A stretch of 46,428 nucleotides of DNA, taken from the NCBI GenBank assembly GCA_900543795.1, contig UQSH01000008.1:1-46428 (forward strand), in the 5' to 3' direction. Position numbers and translations under genes: made by a program. Under the pieces are notes generated by a model that was not told the origin of the DNA, did not search any database, and was given only the letters and a program-made list of their open reading frames with translations. Source of the stretch: an uncultured Oscillospiraceae bacterium. GTDB taxonomy: Bacteria > Bacillota > Clostridia > Oscillospirales > Acutalibacteraceae. This document shows positions 1 through 7,956 of this stretch, in pieces; positions within the stretch are counted from its first letter, which is position 1, and each line of letters opens with the position of its first letter.

Positions 1-2142
1 GAGTTCGATTTATCAAAAATCATAGCAGCCGTTACCAAGGCAAACGCCGCATGCGAAAAGGAGGAGCTTACCGCTTCCCAGATTAACGACATTGCAGAAT
101 ATGTTGAGTTTAAAATAAAGAAGGCGGCAAGAGCGCTTTCCGTTGAGGAAATTCAGGATATTGTTGAAAATCAGATTATGGCGCAGGGAGCATTTGAGGT
201 TGCCAAAAGATATGTTAAGTATCGCTACAACCGCTCTCTTATCCGTAAATCAAACACAACAGACGAGCAAATTCTTACTCTTATAGAATGTAATAATGAA
301 GAGGTTAAGCAGGAAAACTCAAATAAAAACCCAACGGTAAACAGCGTTCAGCGTGATTATATGGCAGGCGAGGTTTCAAAGGATTTAACAAAAAGAATTC
401 TTCTGCCGCAGGATATTGTTGAGGCTCACGAAAACGGACTTATCCATTTCCACGACGCAGACTATTTTGCACAGCATATGCACAACTGCGATCTTGTTAA
501 CCTTGAAGATATGCTTCAAAACGGCACGGTTATCAGCGGAACAATGATTGAAAAGCCGCATTCCTTCTCAACTGCCTGCAACATTGCAACGCAGATAATT
601 GCGCAGATTGCATCAAGCCAATACGGCGGACAGAGCATCAGCCTTTCGCACCTTGCTCCGTTTGTTGATTTAAGCCGTCAAAAATTTAAAAAGGATGTTA
701 AGGAAGAGCTTGAGGCGGCAGGAATTGAGCCGACCGAGGAGCAGATTAACAAAATTACCGAGGTTAGAGTTAAGGATGAAATCAACCGCGGTGTTCAGAT
801 GATTCAGTATCAGGTTATTACTCTTATGACAACTAACGGTCAGGCTCCGTTCGTAACCGTATTTATGTATCTTGACGAGGTTGAAGAGGGCCAAACGAGA
901 GATGACCTTAAGCTTATCATTGAAGAGGTTTTGCGCCAAAGAATTAAGGGCGTTAAAAACGAAAGCGGAGTTTGGATTACTCCTGCATTTCCTAAGCTTA
1001 TTTATGTTCTTGATGAGGATAATATCACAGAAGGCTCAAAATATTGGGATGTTACCTGCCTTGCCGCTCAATGCACTGCGAAGAGAATGGTGCCCGATTA
1101 CATTTCCGCAAAGAAAATGAAAGAGCTTAAGGTTGATAAAAACGGCAATTCCGCTGTATATACCTGTATGGGCTGCCGTTCATTCCTTACTCCTTATGTT
1201 GACCCGAAAACAAACAAGGGCAAATATTACGGTAGATTTAATCAGGGCGTTGTTACCCTTAATCTTGTTGATATTGCATGCTCCTCCGGCGGAGATATGA
1301 CTAAATTCTGGCAGATATTTGATGAAAGACTTGACCTTTGCTACCGTGCTCTTATGTGCCGCCACAACAGACTGCTCGGAACTCCGAGCGATGTTGCTCC
1401 TATTCTTTGGCAGTACGGCGCTCTTGCAAGACTCAAAAAGGGCGAAACGATAGACAAGCTTCTTTACGGCGGATATTCAACAATTTCGCTTGGCTACGCA
1501 GGACTTTATGAATGTGTTAAATATATGACAGGCAAAAGCCACACCGATTGCGATGCAAAGGATTTTGCACTTGCAGTTATGCAGAAGCTTAACGACGCCT
1601 GCAAGGGCTGGAAGGAAAAGGAAAATATTGACTTTTCCGTTTACGGCACTCCGCTTGAATCAACAACATATAAATTTGCAAAATGCCTGCAAAAGCGTTT
1701 TGGCAAAATTCCCGGAGTTACCGATAAAAACTATATCACAAACAGCTATCATGTTCATGTTACGGAGGAGATTGACGCCTTTAAGAAGCTTGAATTTGAG
1801 TCTGAATTCCAAAAGCTTTCTCCCGGCGGAGCAATCAGCTATGTTGAGGTTCCGAATATGCAGGATAATATCCCCGCAGTTTTATCGGTTATGCAGTATA
1901 TATACGACCATATTATGTATGCCGAGCTCAACACAAAGAGCGATTTCTGCCAATGCTGTGAATATGACGGCGAAATGCAGATAGCCGAAAAGGAAGGAAA
2001 GCTCATTTGGAGATGCCCTAAATGCGGAAATGAAGACCAAAGCAAAATGAATGTTGCAAGGCGCACCTGCGGATATATCGGAACGCAGTTCTGGAATCAG
2101 GGCAGAACACAGGAGATTAAAGACAGAGTTCTTCATCTTTAA
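1..2142 (+). CDS. nrdD: Anaerobic ribonucleoside-triphosphate reductase, class III (5' partial)
   Basis: Oxygen-sensitive glycyl-radical enzyme that reduces ribonucleoside triphosphates to dNTPs in the cytoplasm. The reading frame is open from base 1, so the start codon lies outside the window; an internal ATG at 178 is not the start, because the first 59 codons encode the end of an ATP-cone allosteric domain that continues into it. The visible part is 713 residues, close to full family length. The C-terminus carries a zinc-binding pair (CQCC, then CPKC) and the glycyl-radical motif RRTCGYIG, with the radical Gly about 22 residues from the end. Cysteines in TACN and MGCR segments fit the thiyl/active-site region. 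nrdG follows 62 bp downstream, as is usual. Family assignment is firm. Confidence 0.97.
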   Translation, partial: EFDLSKIIAAVTKANAACEKEELTASQINDIAEYVEFKIKKAARALSVEEIQDIVENQIMAQGAFEVAKRYVKYRYNRSLIRKSNTTDEQILTLIECNNEEVKQENSNKNPTVNSVQRDYMAGEVSKDLTKRILLPQDIVEAHENGLIHFHDADYFAQHMHNCDLVNLEDMLQNGTVISGTMIEKPHSFSTACNIATQIIAQIASSQYGGQSISLSHLAPFVDLSRQKFKKDVKEELEAAGIEPTEEQINKITEVRVKDEINRGVQMIQYQVITLMTTNGQAPFVTVFMYLDEVEEGQTRDDLKLIIEEVLRQRIKGVKNESGVWITPAFPKLIYVLDEDNITEGSKYWDVTCLAAQCTAKRMVPDYISAKKMKELKVDKNGNSAVYTCMGCRSFLTPYVDPKTNKGKYYGRFNQGVVTLNLVDIACSSGGDMTKFWQIFDERLDLCYRALMCRHNRLLGTPSDVAPILWQYGALARLKKGETIDKLLYGGYSTISLGYAGLYECVKYMTGKSHTDCDAKDFALAVMQKLNDACKGWKEKENIDFSVYGTPLESTTYKFAKCLQKRFGKIPGVTDKNYITNSYHVHVTEEIDAFKKLEFESEFQKLSPGGAISYVEVPNMQDNIPAVLSVMQYIYDHIMYAELNTKSDFCQCCEYDGEMQIAEKEGKLIWRCPKCGNEDQSKMNVARRTCGYIGTQFWNQGRTQEIKDRVLHL

Positions 2143-2163
2143 TACGAAGCAAAATAAAGGATT

Positions 2164-2194
2164 AAAGAGCCGAACAAAGCGTTTGGCTCTTTTT
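2164..2194 (+). terminator. Hairpin with short T-tract between nrdD and nrdG
   Basis: A 12-bp stem (2164-2175 pairs with 2181-2192, one G-T wobble) with a 5-base loop is followed directly by T residues. It ends only about 10 bases before the nrdG start codon. It could attenuate transcription into nrdG or protect the nrdD 3' end. The unpaired T-tract is short, so termination is probably partial. Confidence 0.55.
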
Positions 2195-2204
2195 GGTGTA
2201 AAAT

Positions 2205-2729
2205 ATGTATGTTGCCGAAATAAAAACGAATGACATTGCAAACGGCGAGGGAGTTCGCACCTCTCTTTTCGTTTCGGGCTGCCGCCACCATTGCCCCGAT
2301 TGCTTTAATTATATGGCATGGGATTTTAAATACGGCAAGGAATGGAGCAAGGAAACGGAGAGCTATATTCTCGATTCCGTTAAGCCGCCGTGGATAGCAG
2401 GAATATCAATTTTAGGCGGAGAACCGTTTGAGCCGGAAAATCAGCAGACGCTTCTTGATTTTCTCAAAAAATTCAAAGAGGAGTTTCCGAATAAAACCGT
2501 TTGGTGTTACAGCGGCTTTACCTTTGAGGAAATAACAGGTGCCGAAAAAAGCAGAGCTTTTACGGATATTTCAAGGGAGCTTCTTGAAATAACAGATGTT
2601 CTTGTTGACGGAAGATTTATCAAGGAGCTGAAAAACATCAGCCTTAAATTCAGGGGCTCTGAAAATCAGCGTGTTATAGATATTAAAAAAACGCTTGATG
2701 CGGGAAAAATAATTTTATATCTTGAATAA
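2205..2729 (+). CDS. nrdG: Anaerobic ribonucleotide reductase activating protein (radical SAM)
   Basis: Radical SAM activase that uses a [4Fe-4S] cluster and S-adenosylmethionine to place the glycyl radical on NrdD. The 174-residue length is normal for NrdG. The cluster motif CxxxCxxC is at Cys26, Cys30 and Cys33 (GCRHHCPDC), followed by the glycine-rich ILGGEP segment that contacts SAM. A GGTG ribosome-binding stretch lies about 7 bases before the ATG. It forms an operon with nrdD, with an intervening hairpin that may lower its expression relative to the reductase. The gene ends at a strong two-way terminator facing the convergent metallo-hydrolase gene. Confidence 0.96.
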   Translation: MYVAEIKTNDIANGEGVRTSLFVSGCRHHCPDCFNYMAWDFKYGKEWSKETESYILDSVKPPWIAGISILGGEPFEPENQQTLLDFLKKFKEEFPNKTVWCYSGFTFEEITGAEKSRAFTDISRELLEITDVLVDGRFIKELKNISLKFRGSENQRVIDIKKTLDAGKIILYLE

Positions 2730-2731
2730 GC

Positions 2732-2766
2732 AAAAGGCTTCGGAAACCCAGTTTCCGAAGCCTTTT
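2732..2766. terminator. Two-way intrinsic terminator, nrdG / metallo-hydrolase
   Basis: A perfect 12-bp stem (2736-2747 with 2751-2762) has a 3-base loop. It is flanked by AAAA on the left and TTTT on the right, so each strand reads as stem plus U-tract. It sits between two convergent genes and can serve both. Confidence 0.92.
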
Positions 2767-2768
2767 TG

Positions 2769-3620
2769 TTACATAATATCTGTTTTAATTTCAATTTTGT
2801 TATCCGTGAAAATTGCCTTAACGCCGTTTGAATCAACCGTTGTGTAAACCTCCGGCGAGGCATATTTATTTATTCTTGCAAGAACTCTTTTATCCGCCTT
2901 TTTCATACTGTTTGTAATAACGGCAATATCGGGATTAAGCGTTTTAATCCATAGCGGCGACGAGGAGCCCTCATAGCAATGGTGGCCCACTTTAAGCAAA
3001 TCGACCTTGCCAACCTTTGGGCATATTTCCTTTTCGCCCGAATGCTTGAAATTCATATCGCCTGCAAGAAGCGCTCTGCTTTTGCCTGCCTCAACAAGCG
3101 TTACAATTGAATGCTCGTTTTCTCCTGTTTTGCGAATATATCTTTTATATTTACCGTTAAATAGCGTTATTTTGAAATCTCCGAGATAAAACGGTGTTTC
3201 ATCCGGCTCGCTGATGATGGGAACATTTTTCTCTTTGAGCGCATTTGCCATCTGCGTGTAAACCTCTGCATTATCCCATTGCGTTCTTTCAAAATAATTT
3301 ATTCTTTCGGGACGATACGGTTTAAGATACGCTCTTCCGATATGCACATTTGGGTTGAGAACAACCGTATCAAAGCCGCCTATATGATCGGAATGAGAAT
3401 GTGTGCCGAGAACGAAATCAAGATGCACCTCGCCGTTTTCATCTGCACAGCTTTTGAAAAGATATTCAACAACCTGCTCCTCAAAGCCCGGCAGCTTGCA
3501 CATAGGCTTATTTTTCGGATATTCGGTATCCTCTGCGGCATCTATCATTGCAAATTTTCCGCCGCTTTCAAGAATTATACAATCAGAAGAGCCCGTGCTT
3601 AAAAAGTGAATTGCGTTCAT
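2769..3620 (-). CDS. MBL-fold metallo-hydrolase, ComEC/Rec2 beta-lactamase-domain type
   Basis: Predicted binuclear-metal hydrolase of the metallo-beta-lactamase fold, in the stand-alone group related to the C-terminal domain of ComEC. The metal motif HSHSDH lies at about residues 74-79, a later GDMNFKHSGE segment supplies a further metal Asp, and GHHCYEGSS supplies a late His. There is no signal peptide or membrane segment, so it is likely cytoplasmic and is not a full ComEC channel. At 283 residues it matches compact family members. The substrate is unknown; a phosphodiester or nucleotide is plausible by family. It stands alone, downstream of a structured intergenic stretch, and shares a terminator with nrdG. 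Confidence 0.85.
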   Translation of the reverse strand: MNAIHFLSTGSSDCIILESGGKFAMIDAAEDTEYPKNKPMCKLPGFEEQVVEYLFKSCADENGEVHLDFVLGTHSHSDHIGGFDTVVLNPNVHIGRAYLKPYRPERINYFERTQWDNAEVYTQMANALKEKNVPIISEPDETPFYLGDFKITLFNGKYKRYIRKTGENEHSIVTLVEAGKSRALLAGDMNFKHSGEKEICPKVGKVDLLKVGHHCYEGSSSPLWIKTLNPDIAVITNSMKKADKRVLARINKYASPEVYTTVDSNGVKAIFTDNKIEIKTDIM

Positions 3621-3806
3621 ATAAATTCCAATAGCCTTTCCGACTACAAACAGTTTTATTAAAAATCCCTAACGCCGTTATTGTAGCCTGATAAGGCGTA
3701 TTATAGGTTTTTAGCATTTCAAAATTACGCTAAATGAAAATTTGAGGGCAATATAATCGGATTAGTGTGATTATTCGCACTAACTTCTTCTTTTGAAAAT
3801 CAATTA
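3621..3806. other. Structured intergenic stretch with three inverted repeats
   Basis: This 186-bp non-coding stretch holds three successive imperfect hairpins: ACGCC/GGCGT with inner TTAT/ATAA (3672-3699), TTTAGC/GCTAAA (3710-3734) and TTAGTGTG/CGCACTAA (3762-3783). On the minus strand the first is followed within a few bases by a run of five Ts (GGGATTTTT), so it may end the HAD-gene transcript. A TATAAT box is readable on the minus strand at 3700-3705, but I see no convincing -35 partner. No known riboswitch fold was recognised. Confidence 0.45.
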
Positions 3807-4640
3807 TCAAGCTATACCCTGCTCCTTATAAAGCCTTTCCATATAGCACATAATATGCTCCTGATTACTGCATATAACGCCCTTGCTTATCCTTTTAAGC
3901 TCATCGCAGGCGTTTGAAACCGCAAAGCAATTTTCAACGGCTTCAAACATTGCCAAATCGTTTTTACTGTCGCCCAACGCATAAATATCGTTTATATCAA
4001 TATTTTCCGCTTCGCAAAGGCGCCTTAATCCGCTTCCCTTATTTATTCCGAAATTCATAGCTTCAAGATTATTAGTCATTGAGGTTGTGTATTCAAGCTC
4101 CGGAAAATATTTGTTGAACGCCTCTGCGCAGGCGGCACGCTCCTCTTGATTTTTGAAAAACAAATCAAACATTTCAAGGCCGTCAAGGCTTCCGCCTAAA
4201 AGTGCTTCAAAATTATCAACGGGCTTTCTGCTTCTTATCAGCTCGGGGTAAAAATCCCTATCTATACTATAATAATCAAAGGCTTCCTCGCTGAATTTGT
4301 TTTTATCAACAGTTGGTGTTCCGTTTATGTAAAGCTCAATGAAAACCTCATAATTACCGAGAAGCTCAACAACTCTTTTGGCGGTTTCCCTGTTTATCTC
4401 CGAATGAAAAACGACGCCGCTTCCCCTTTTATAAATTCCGGCTCCGTTTGAAAAAATGAAGTATTCAATAGAATCAAAATCCAAAAGCTCCTGCGGAATT
4501 TCATATAAGCCTCTGCCGGTTACAACAACCGTTTCTATGCCCTTTTGAGATAATCTTTTGATTGCTTCAAGATTTTCCTTGCTGACTGTTGTGTCATTTA
4601 AAAGCAAGGTGCCGTCTAAATCAGTTGCCGTAATTGCCAT
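3807..4640 (-). CDS. Cof-type HAD-IIB family phosphatase
   Basis: Haloacid-dehalogenase-type hydrolase, probably a cytoplasmic sugar-phosphate or similar phosphatase. Motif I is DLDGT at residues 7-11 with nucleophile Asp7, motif II is VTGRG, motif III is a Lys near NKGSGL, and motif IV is GDSKNDLAMFE. The C2-type cap between motifs II and III and the 277-residue length fit the Cof/YidA group. The start codon overlaps the end of the upstream GtrA gene by 20 bp, indicating translational coupling in an operon with two GtrA proteins and a small membrane protein. That context suggests, but does not prove, a sugar-phosphate substrate linked to glycolipid metabolism. Confidence 0.9.
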   Translation of the reverse strand: MAITATDLDGTLLLNDTTVSKENLEAIKRLSQKGIETVVVTGRGLYEIPQELLDFDSIEYFIFSNGAGIYKRGSGVVFHSEINRETAKRVVELLGNYEVFIELYINGTPTVDKNKFSEEAFDYYSIDRDFYPELIRSRKPVDNFEALLGGSLDGLEMFDLFFKNQEERAACAEAFNKYFPELEYTTSMTNNLEAMNFGINKGSGLRRLCEAENIDINDIYALGDSKNDLAMFEAVENCFAVSNACDELKRISKGVICSNQEHIMCYMERLYKEQGIA

Positions 4641-5157
4641 TTTTTATACCCTTAAATTTGCCTTTCTTTATTTGAATAACATATCTTTCAATAGGATAGG
4701 TCCACAAGGTTGGGATATTTATTATTACGAATTTTGCGATAATCTCCGTAAAAGGATTTGAAAGTCCGTGCTCAACCATAAATGTTCCGGCTATTCCTCC
4801 GAACCACGAGCTGAAAATAATGTTAAAAACCGCAAGTGCAAAATAAAGAACAGAGCTGTAAACGGGGTTAACATCCGAATGAAAGGTTATTTTCCTGTTT
4901 ATAAGGTATGCCGCAACATAGCCTGCCGTTGTTGATATAAGATATGAAAATAAATAGCCCTTATATCTTATTCCGAGAAAGGTTAAAACTGCATTTTGCG
5001 GCAACGGCTCCTCATTCATTGACCTGAAAACGAAATAAAGCAAAAGCATATAAACCGCAATATCAAGCGCAGAGGTTACGATAACCGTTATATTAAATTT
5101 GATGAATTTCCATAATTCCTTATGCCTGCGCGCATAGGCGTGAATTTTCTTTTTCAT
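4621..5157 (-). CDS. GtrA-family membrane protein (second of a tandem pair)
   Basis: Small integral membrane protein with four predicted helices, of the GtrA-like family, whose studied members help move or use polyprenyl-phosphate-linked sugars for cell-surface glycosylation. Visible family features are the N-terminal WKFIKF, the central GYLFSYLIS...NRKITF segment and the C-terminal IPTLWTYPIERYVI. I chose the ATG at 5157; an in-frame TTG at 5190 would overlap more of the upstream gene and has no better ribosome site. It is a clear paralogue of the gene just upstream and overlaps it by 38 bp. It also overlaps the HAD gene by 20 bp. Exact substrate unknown. Confidence 0.85.
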   Translation of the reverse strand: MKKKIHAYARRHKELWKFIKFNITVIVTSALDIAVYMLLLYFVFRSMNEEPLPQNAVLTFLGIRYKGYLFSYLISTTAGYVAAYLINRKITFHSDVNPVYSSVLYFALAVFNIIFSSWFGGIAGTFMVEHGLSNPFTEIIAKFVIINIPTLWTYPIERYVIQIKKGKFKGIKNGNYGN

Positions 5158-5665
5158 TATTCGGTGTTTTCTTCCTTCTGTGAATAACAAATCTGTTCAT
5201 CGGATATGTCCACAGCGTCGGCACCGTCATAACAACAACCTTTGTTATCATCTCAATAACGGCATTACTGTGCCCACTGTTTTTAATAAGTGTTCCGAGG
5301 AACGCGCCGAACCAAGTGTTAAACAGAATTGTGCAGAAAACCATAACGGCATATATAACCGTTGACAAAACAGGATTTGCATCTGCCTTAAAGGTCATTT
5401 TCCTATTCATAACATAAGCCGCAGCGTATCCTATAATAGCAGAAATTGCATAAGAATACAAGTAGCCCTTATACTCGATTTTTAAAAATGAAAGAAGTGC
5501 GTTATCCGTTACGGGAACCTCGTTCACGCTTTTGAAAACAACATATTGAAGAAACATAAAAACTCCGAGCTCAAGAACGGAGGTGCTTGCGCCCGTGAAG
5601 CTGAATTTGATAAATTTCCATATTTCAGGATGCTTTAATGTAAATTCCTTAACCCAAGATTTCAT
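5120..5665 (-). CDS. GtrA-family membrane protein (first of a tandem pair)
   Basis: GtrA-like protein with four predicted membrane helices, paralogous to its downstream neighbour. Shared landmarks are WKFIKF, a KGYLYSYAIS segment, NRKMTF, WFGAFLGT and VPTLWTYPMNRFVI, in the same order and spacing. The ATG at 5665 is chosen because AAAGGAG lies 7 to 8 bases upstream. The frame extends further upstream without a good ribosome site. It overlaps the small membrane protein gene by 17 bp and the second GtrA gene by 38 bp, so the four genes are almost certainly co-translated. Two dissimilar GtrA copies side by side may act as a pair, by analogy with paired small multidrug transporters; that is inference. 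Confidence 0.85.
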   Translation of the reverse strand: MKSWVKEFTLKHPEIWKFIKFSFTGASTSVLELGVFMFLQYVVFKSVNEVPVTDNALLSFLKIEYKGYLYSYAISAIIGYAAAYVMNRKMTFKADANPVLSTVIYAVMVFCTILFNTWFGAFLGTLIKNSGHSNAVIEMITKVVVMTVPTLWTYPMNRFVIHRRKKTPNNEKENSRLCAQA

Positions 5666-5861
5666 ACTGCATCTCCTTTTTTTCCTTGAAAAATCGAATG
5701 ATTTCGGCAAGAATTGCCATCACTCCCACAAAGCATAAAACCCAGCCTGTAAAATTTAAAACAGACATTTTTCCTATAAAATTTCGGATAATATAAATGC
5801 CGCCGAAAATCGCACATATTGACAAAACAAAATTTAATAAATATCCGATAAATCTTTTCAT
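5649..5861 (-). CDS. Small membrane protein, unknown function
   Basis: A 70-residue hydrophobic protein with two predicted membrane helices (about residues 5-28 and 33-59) and a charged C-terminal tail rich in Lys and Glu. I do not recognise a family. It is believed real because a strong AAGGAGGAAAAGAG ribosome site precedes its ATG and because it overlaps the first GtrA gene by 17 bp, making it the first gene of a four-gene operon. It could be an accessory subunit or regulator of the GtrA pair. An alternative frame starting at 5880 covers the same DNA but lacks a ribosome site. Confidence 0.7.
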   Translation of the reverse strand: MKRFIGYLLNFVLSICAIFGGIYIIRNFIGKMSVLNFTGWVLCFVGVMAILAEIIRFFKEKKEMQYEILG

Positions 5862-6008
5862 CTCTTTTCCTCCTTTTCAAACACCGTTATTATCCTTCTC
5901 CGATATTGAAAAGAGGTTGCTTAAAGGTAAAAATCAGGTAATATTTTTAAGAAAAAATAAAATTTGCGTTATGTAAATCAAAATCAAGTGAAATTTGTTA
6001 AATCAATG

Positions 6009-6038
6009 AAAAAAGACTGTTCAACATAGTGAACAGTC
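6009..6038 (-). terminator. Intrinsic terminator downstream of transketolase genes
   Basis: A perfect 9-bp stem (6015-6023 with 6030-6038) and 6-base loop are followed on the minus strand by six Ts (6009-6014). It lies about 50 bp beyond the stop codon of the C-terminal transketolase subunit. The rest of the 5862-6086 interval is AT-rich without other clear features. Confidence 0.9.
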
Positions 6039-6086
6039 CTTCAATGTGGTTCAAGCCGCTTTCTCGGCAGTCTTAAAAATTTTTGT

Positions 6087-7028
6087 TTACTTTAAAAAGC
6101 CTTTTGTTACATTAACGATATTTTCAGCCGAAAGACCGAACTGCTTGAGCAAATCCTTTGCAGGACCGGAATGGCCGAACTCATCATTAACGCCTATTCT
6201 TTTAACGGGAACAGGGCATTTTTCCGCAAGAGCAGAGCAAACCGCCTCGCCGAGACCGCCGATAATGTTATGCTCTTCAACGGTTATAACCCTTCCCGTT
6301 TTCCTTGCAGACGCAACAACAAGCTCTTCATCAAGCGGCTTAATAGTTGCAATATTGATGATTTCGGCATCAATTCCATCTTCTGCAAGCTTCCTTCCTG
6401 CTTCGATTGCCTCAGCAACCATAAGTCCGTTTGCAATAATGGTTACATCCTTGCCCTCTTTAATAACCTCGCCCTTGCCGATTTCAAATTTATAATCTTC
6501 ACTGTGAAAAACAGGAACGGCAAGCCTGCCAAATCTTAAATAAACAGGGCCCTCATATTTATATGCGGCTTTTACTGCCTGCTTCGCCTCAACATCATCG
6601 GCAGGGCAAATAACAACCATTCCGGGAATTGAACGCATAAGCGCAAAATCCTCGCAGCACTGATGGGAAGCACCGTCCTCACCTACTGAAATACCTGCGT
6701 GGGTTGCACCGATTTTAACATTAAGATGAGGATAGCCGATTGAGTTTCTTATCTGCTCAAAGGCTCTGCCTGCGGCAAACATTGCAAAGCTTGACGCAAA
6801 CGGAACAAGGCCCATTGTGCTCATACCTGCCGCAATGCTTATCATATTTGATTCTGCGATACCGCAATTTATATGGCTTTCGGGATACGCCTTGCGGAAG
6901 ATTCCCGTTTTTGTTGCCGCTGAAAGATCTGCATCAAGAACAACAAGATTTTCTGCGCCCTCTGCTTTGAGCTCCTTTAACGCATTTCCGTAGCTGTCTC
7001 TTGTTGCAACACATTTTACTTCTGCCAT
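6087..7028 (-). CDS. Transketolase, C-terminal subunit
   Basis: The second half of a split transketolase, which transfers two-carbon ketol units between sugar phosphates in the non-oxidative pentose phosphate pathway. The 313 residues contain the pyrimidine-binding domain (GIAESNMISIAAGMS, with the Glu that activates thiamine diphosphate) and the C-terminal domain (VEEHNIIGGLGEA). The start ATG follows a GGAGG site located in the last codons of the upstream subunit, with a 2-bp gap between genes. Together the two chains equal one classical transketolase. The split form is common in Clostridia and archaea. It is followed by a good terminator. A DXS-like enzyme is less likely given the sequence motifs. 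Confidence 0.94.
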   Translation of the reverse strand: MAEVKCVATRDSYGNALKELKAEGAENLVVLDADLSAATKTGIFRKAYPESHINCGIAESNMISIAAGMSTMGLVPFASSFAMFAAGRAFEQIRNSIGYPHLNVKIGATHAGISVGEDGASHQCCEDFALMRSIPGMVVICPADDVEAKQAVKAAYKYEGPVYLRFGRLAVPVFHSEDYKFEIGKGEVIKEGKDVTIIANGLMVAEAIEAGRKLAEDGIDAEIINIATIKPLDEELVVASARKTGRVITVEEHNIIGGLGEAVCSALAEKCPVPVKRIGVNDEFGHSGPAKDLLKQFGLSAENIVNVTKGFLK

Positions 7029-7030
7029 AA

Positions 7031-7873
7031 TTACGCCTCCAATTCTGCAAGTTTTGCCGTTAATTCAGCCATCGCCGTTTTATATTCTTCCTCGTTAGGC
7101 GCTTTTCCGTGCCAGCCGACTGCATTTTCCATATATGAAACGCCCTTGCCCTTAACGGTGTTCATAATAATTGCAAAGGGCTTTGAGCTTGCGTGGAATT
7201 TTTCAAATGCCGTTTCGATTTCATCAAGATTATTTCCGTCTATAACGGCATAATCAAAGCCGAATGCCTCAACCTTTTTATCAATCGGCTCTGCGCTCAT
7301 AACATCAGAGCAGGCACCGTCTATTTGCAGCTTATTCGAATCTATGATAACGCAAAGATTATCAAGATTATACTGAGCGGCAAACATAAGAGCCTCCCAA
7401 ACCTGGCCCTCCTCTATTTCTCCGTCGCCTAAAATAGAATAAACATTAATATCGTTTTTGCCGAGATATTTGGCAGCCTTTGCCATTCCGCAAGCCGCGC
7501 TGATGCCCTGACCGAGAGAGCCCGTGCTCATATCAACGCCGGGAACGGTGTTCATATTCGGGTGGCCTTGAAGATAAGAGCCGATATGACGAAGCGTTTT
7601 TAAATCCTCAACGGGAAAATAACCCTTATAAGCAAGCGCACTGTAAAGAGCGGGAGCGGCGTGTCCCTTTGAAAGAACAAGCCTGTCTCTTTCCTCTGCC
7701 CTTGGATTTTTCGGGTCGCATTTCATTTCCTTACCATAAAGATAAGCAAGAACATCTGCGATTGAGAGGCTTCCGCCGGGATGGCCTGCTTTTGCGCAAT
7801 AGGTGCCTTCAATAACGCCCATTCTGATTTGCGTTGCATAAATTTGAAGCTTTTTCTTTGTTAAACTATCCAT
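7031..7873 (-). CDS. Transketolase, N-terminal (ThDP-binding) subunit
   Basis: First half of a split transketolase. It carries the N-terminal signature GHPGGSLS and the thiamine-diphosphate and Mg-binding motif that begins GDGEIEEGQVWEA and ends near IIDSN. The start is set at the ATG at 7873 because the protein begins MDSLTKKK like other family members and an AAAGG site lies about 7 bases upstream; the frame extends 12 codons further to 7909 without support. At 280 residues it is full length for this subunit. A TATAAT box at 7896-7901 on the minus strand may be its promoter -10, although no good -35 is seen. Coupled to the C-terminal subunit gene. Confidence 0.94.
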   Translation of the reverse strand: MDSLTKKKLQIYATQIRMGVIEGTYCAKAGHPGGSLSIADVLAYLYGKEMKCDPKNPRAEERDRLVLSKGHAAPALYSALAYKGYFPVEDLKTLRHIGSYLQGHPNMNTVPGVDMSTGSLGQGISAACGMAKAAKYLGKNDINVYSILGDGEIEEGQVWEALMFAAQYNLDNLCVIIDSNKLQIDGACSDVMSAEPIDKKVEAFGFDYAVIDGNNLDEIETAFEKFHASSKPFAIIMNTVKGKGVSYMENAVGWHGKAPNEEEYKTAMAELTAKLAELEA

Positions 7874-7956
7874 AACATAGCCTTTCTGCCCACATATTAT
7901 ATTCAGCATTTACGCCCTTTTTTGTGGGCGGACAAAGCGAAAATGCTTTTTATTTA

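Noticed and set aside
5662..5880. Alternative 72-codon frame over the small membrane protein
   Set aside because: No ribosome site and a less protein-like composition; the frame 5649-5861 has AAGGAGG upstream.
6046..6495. Plus-strand open frame of 149 codons antisense to the transketolase C-terminal subunit
   Set aside because: Ser-rich shadow product; it also crosses the 3' end of a well-defined gene.
7920..7950. Two short hairpins between the LCP and transketolase genes as a terminator
   Set aside because: Neither is followed by a T-tract on the minus strand, where the genes are read.
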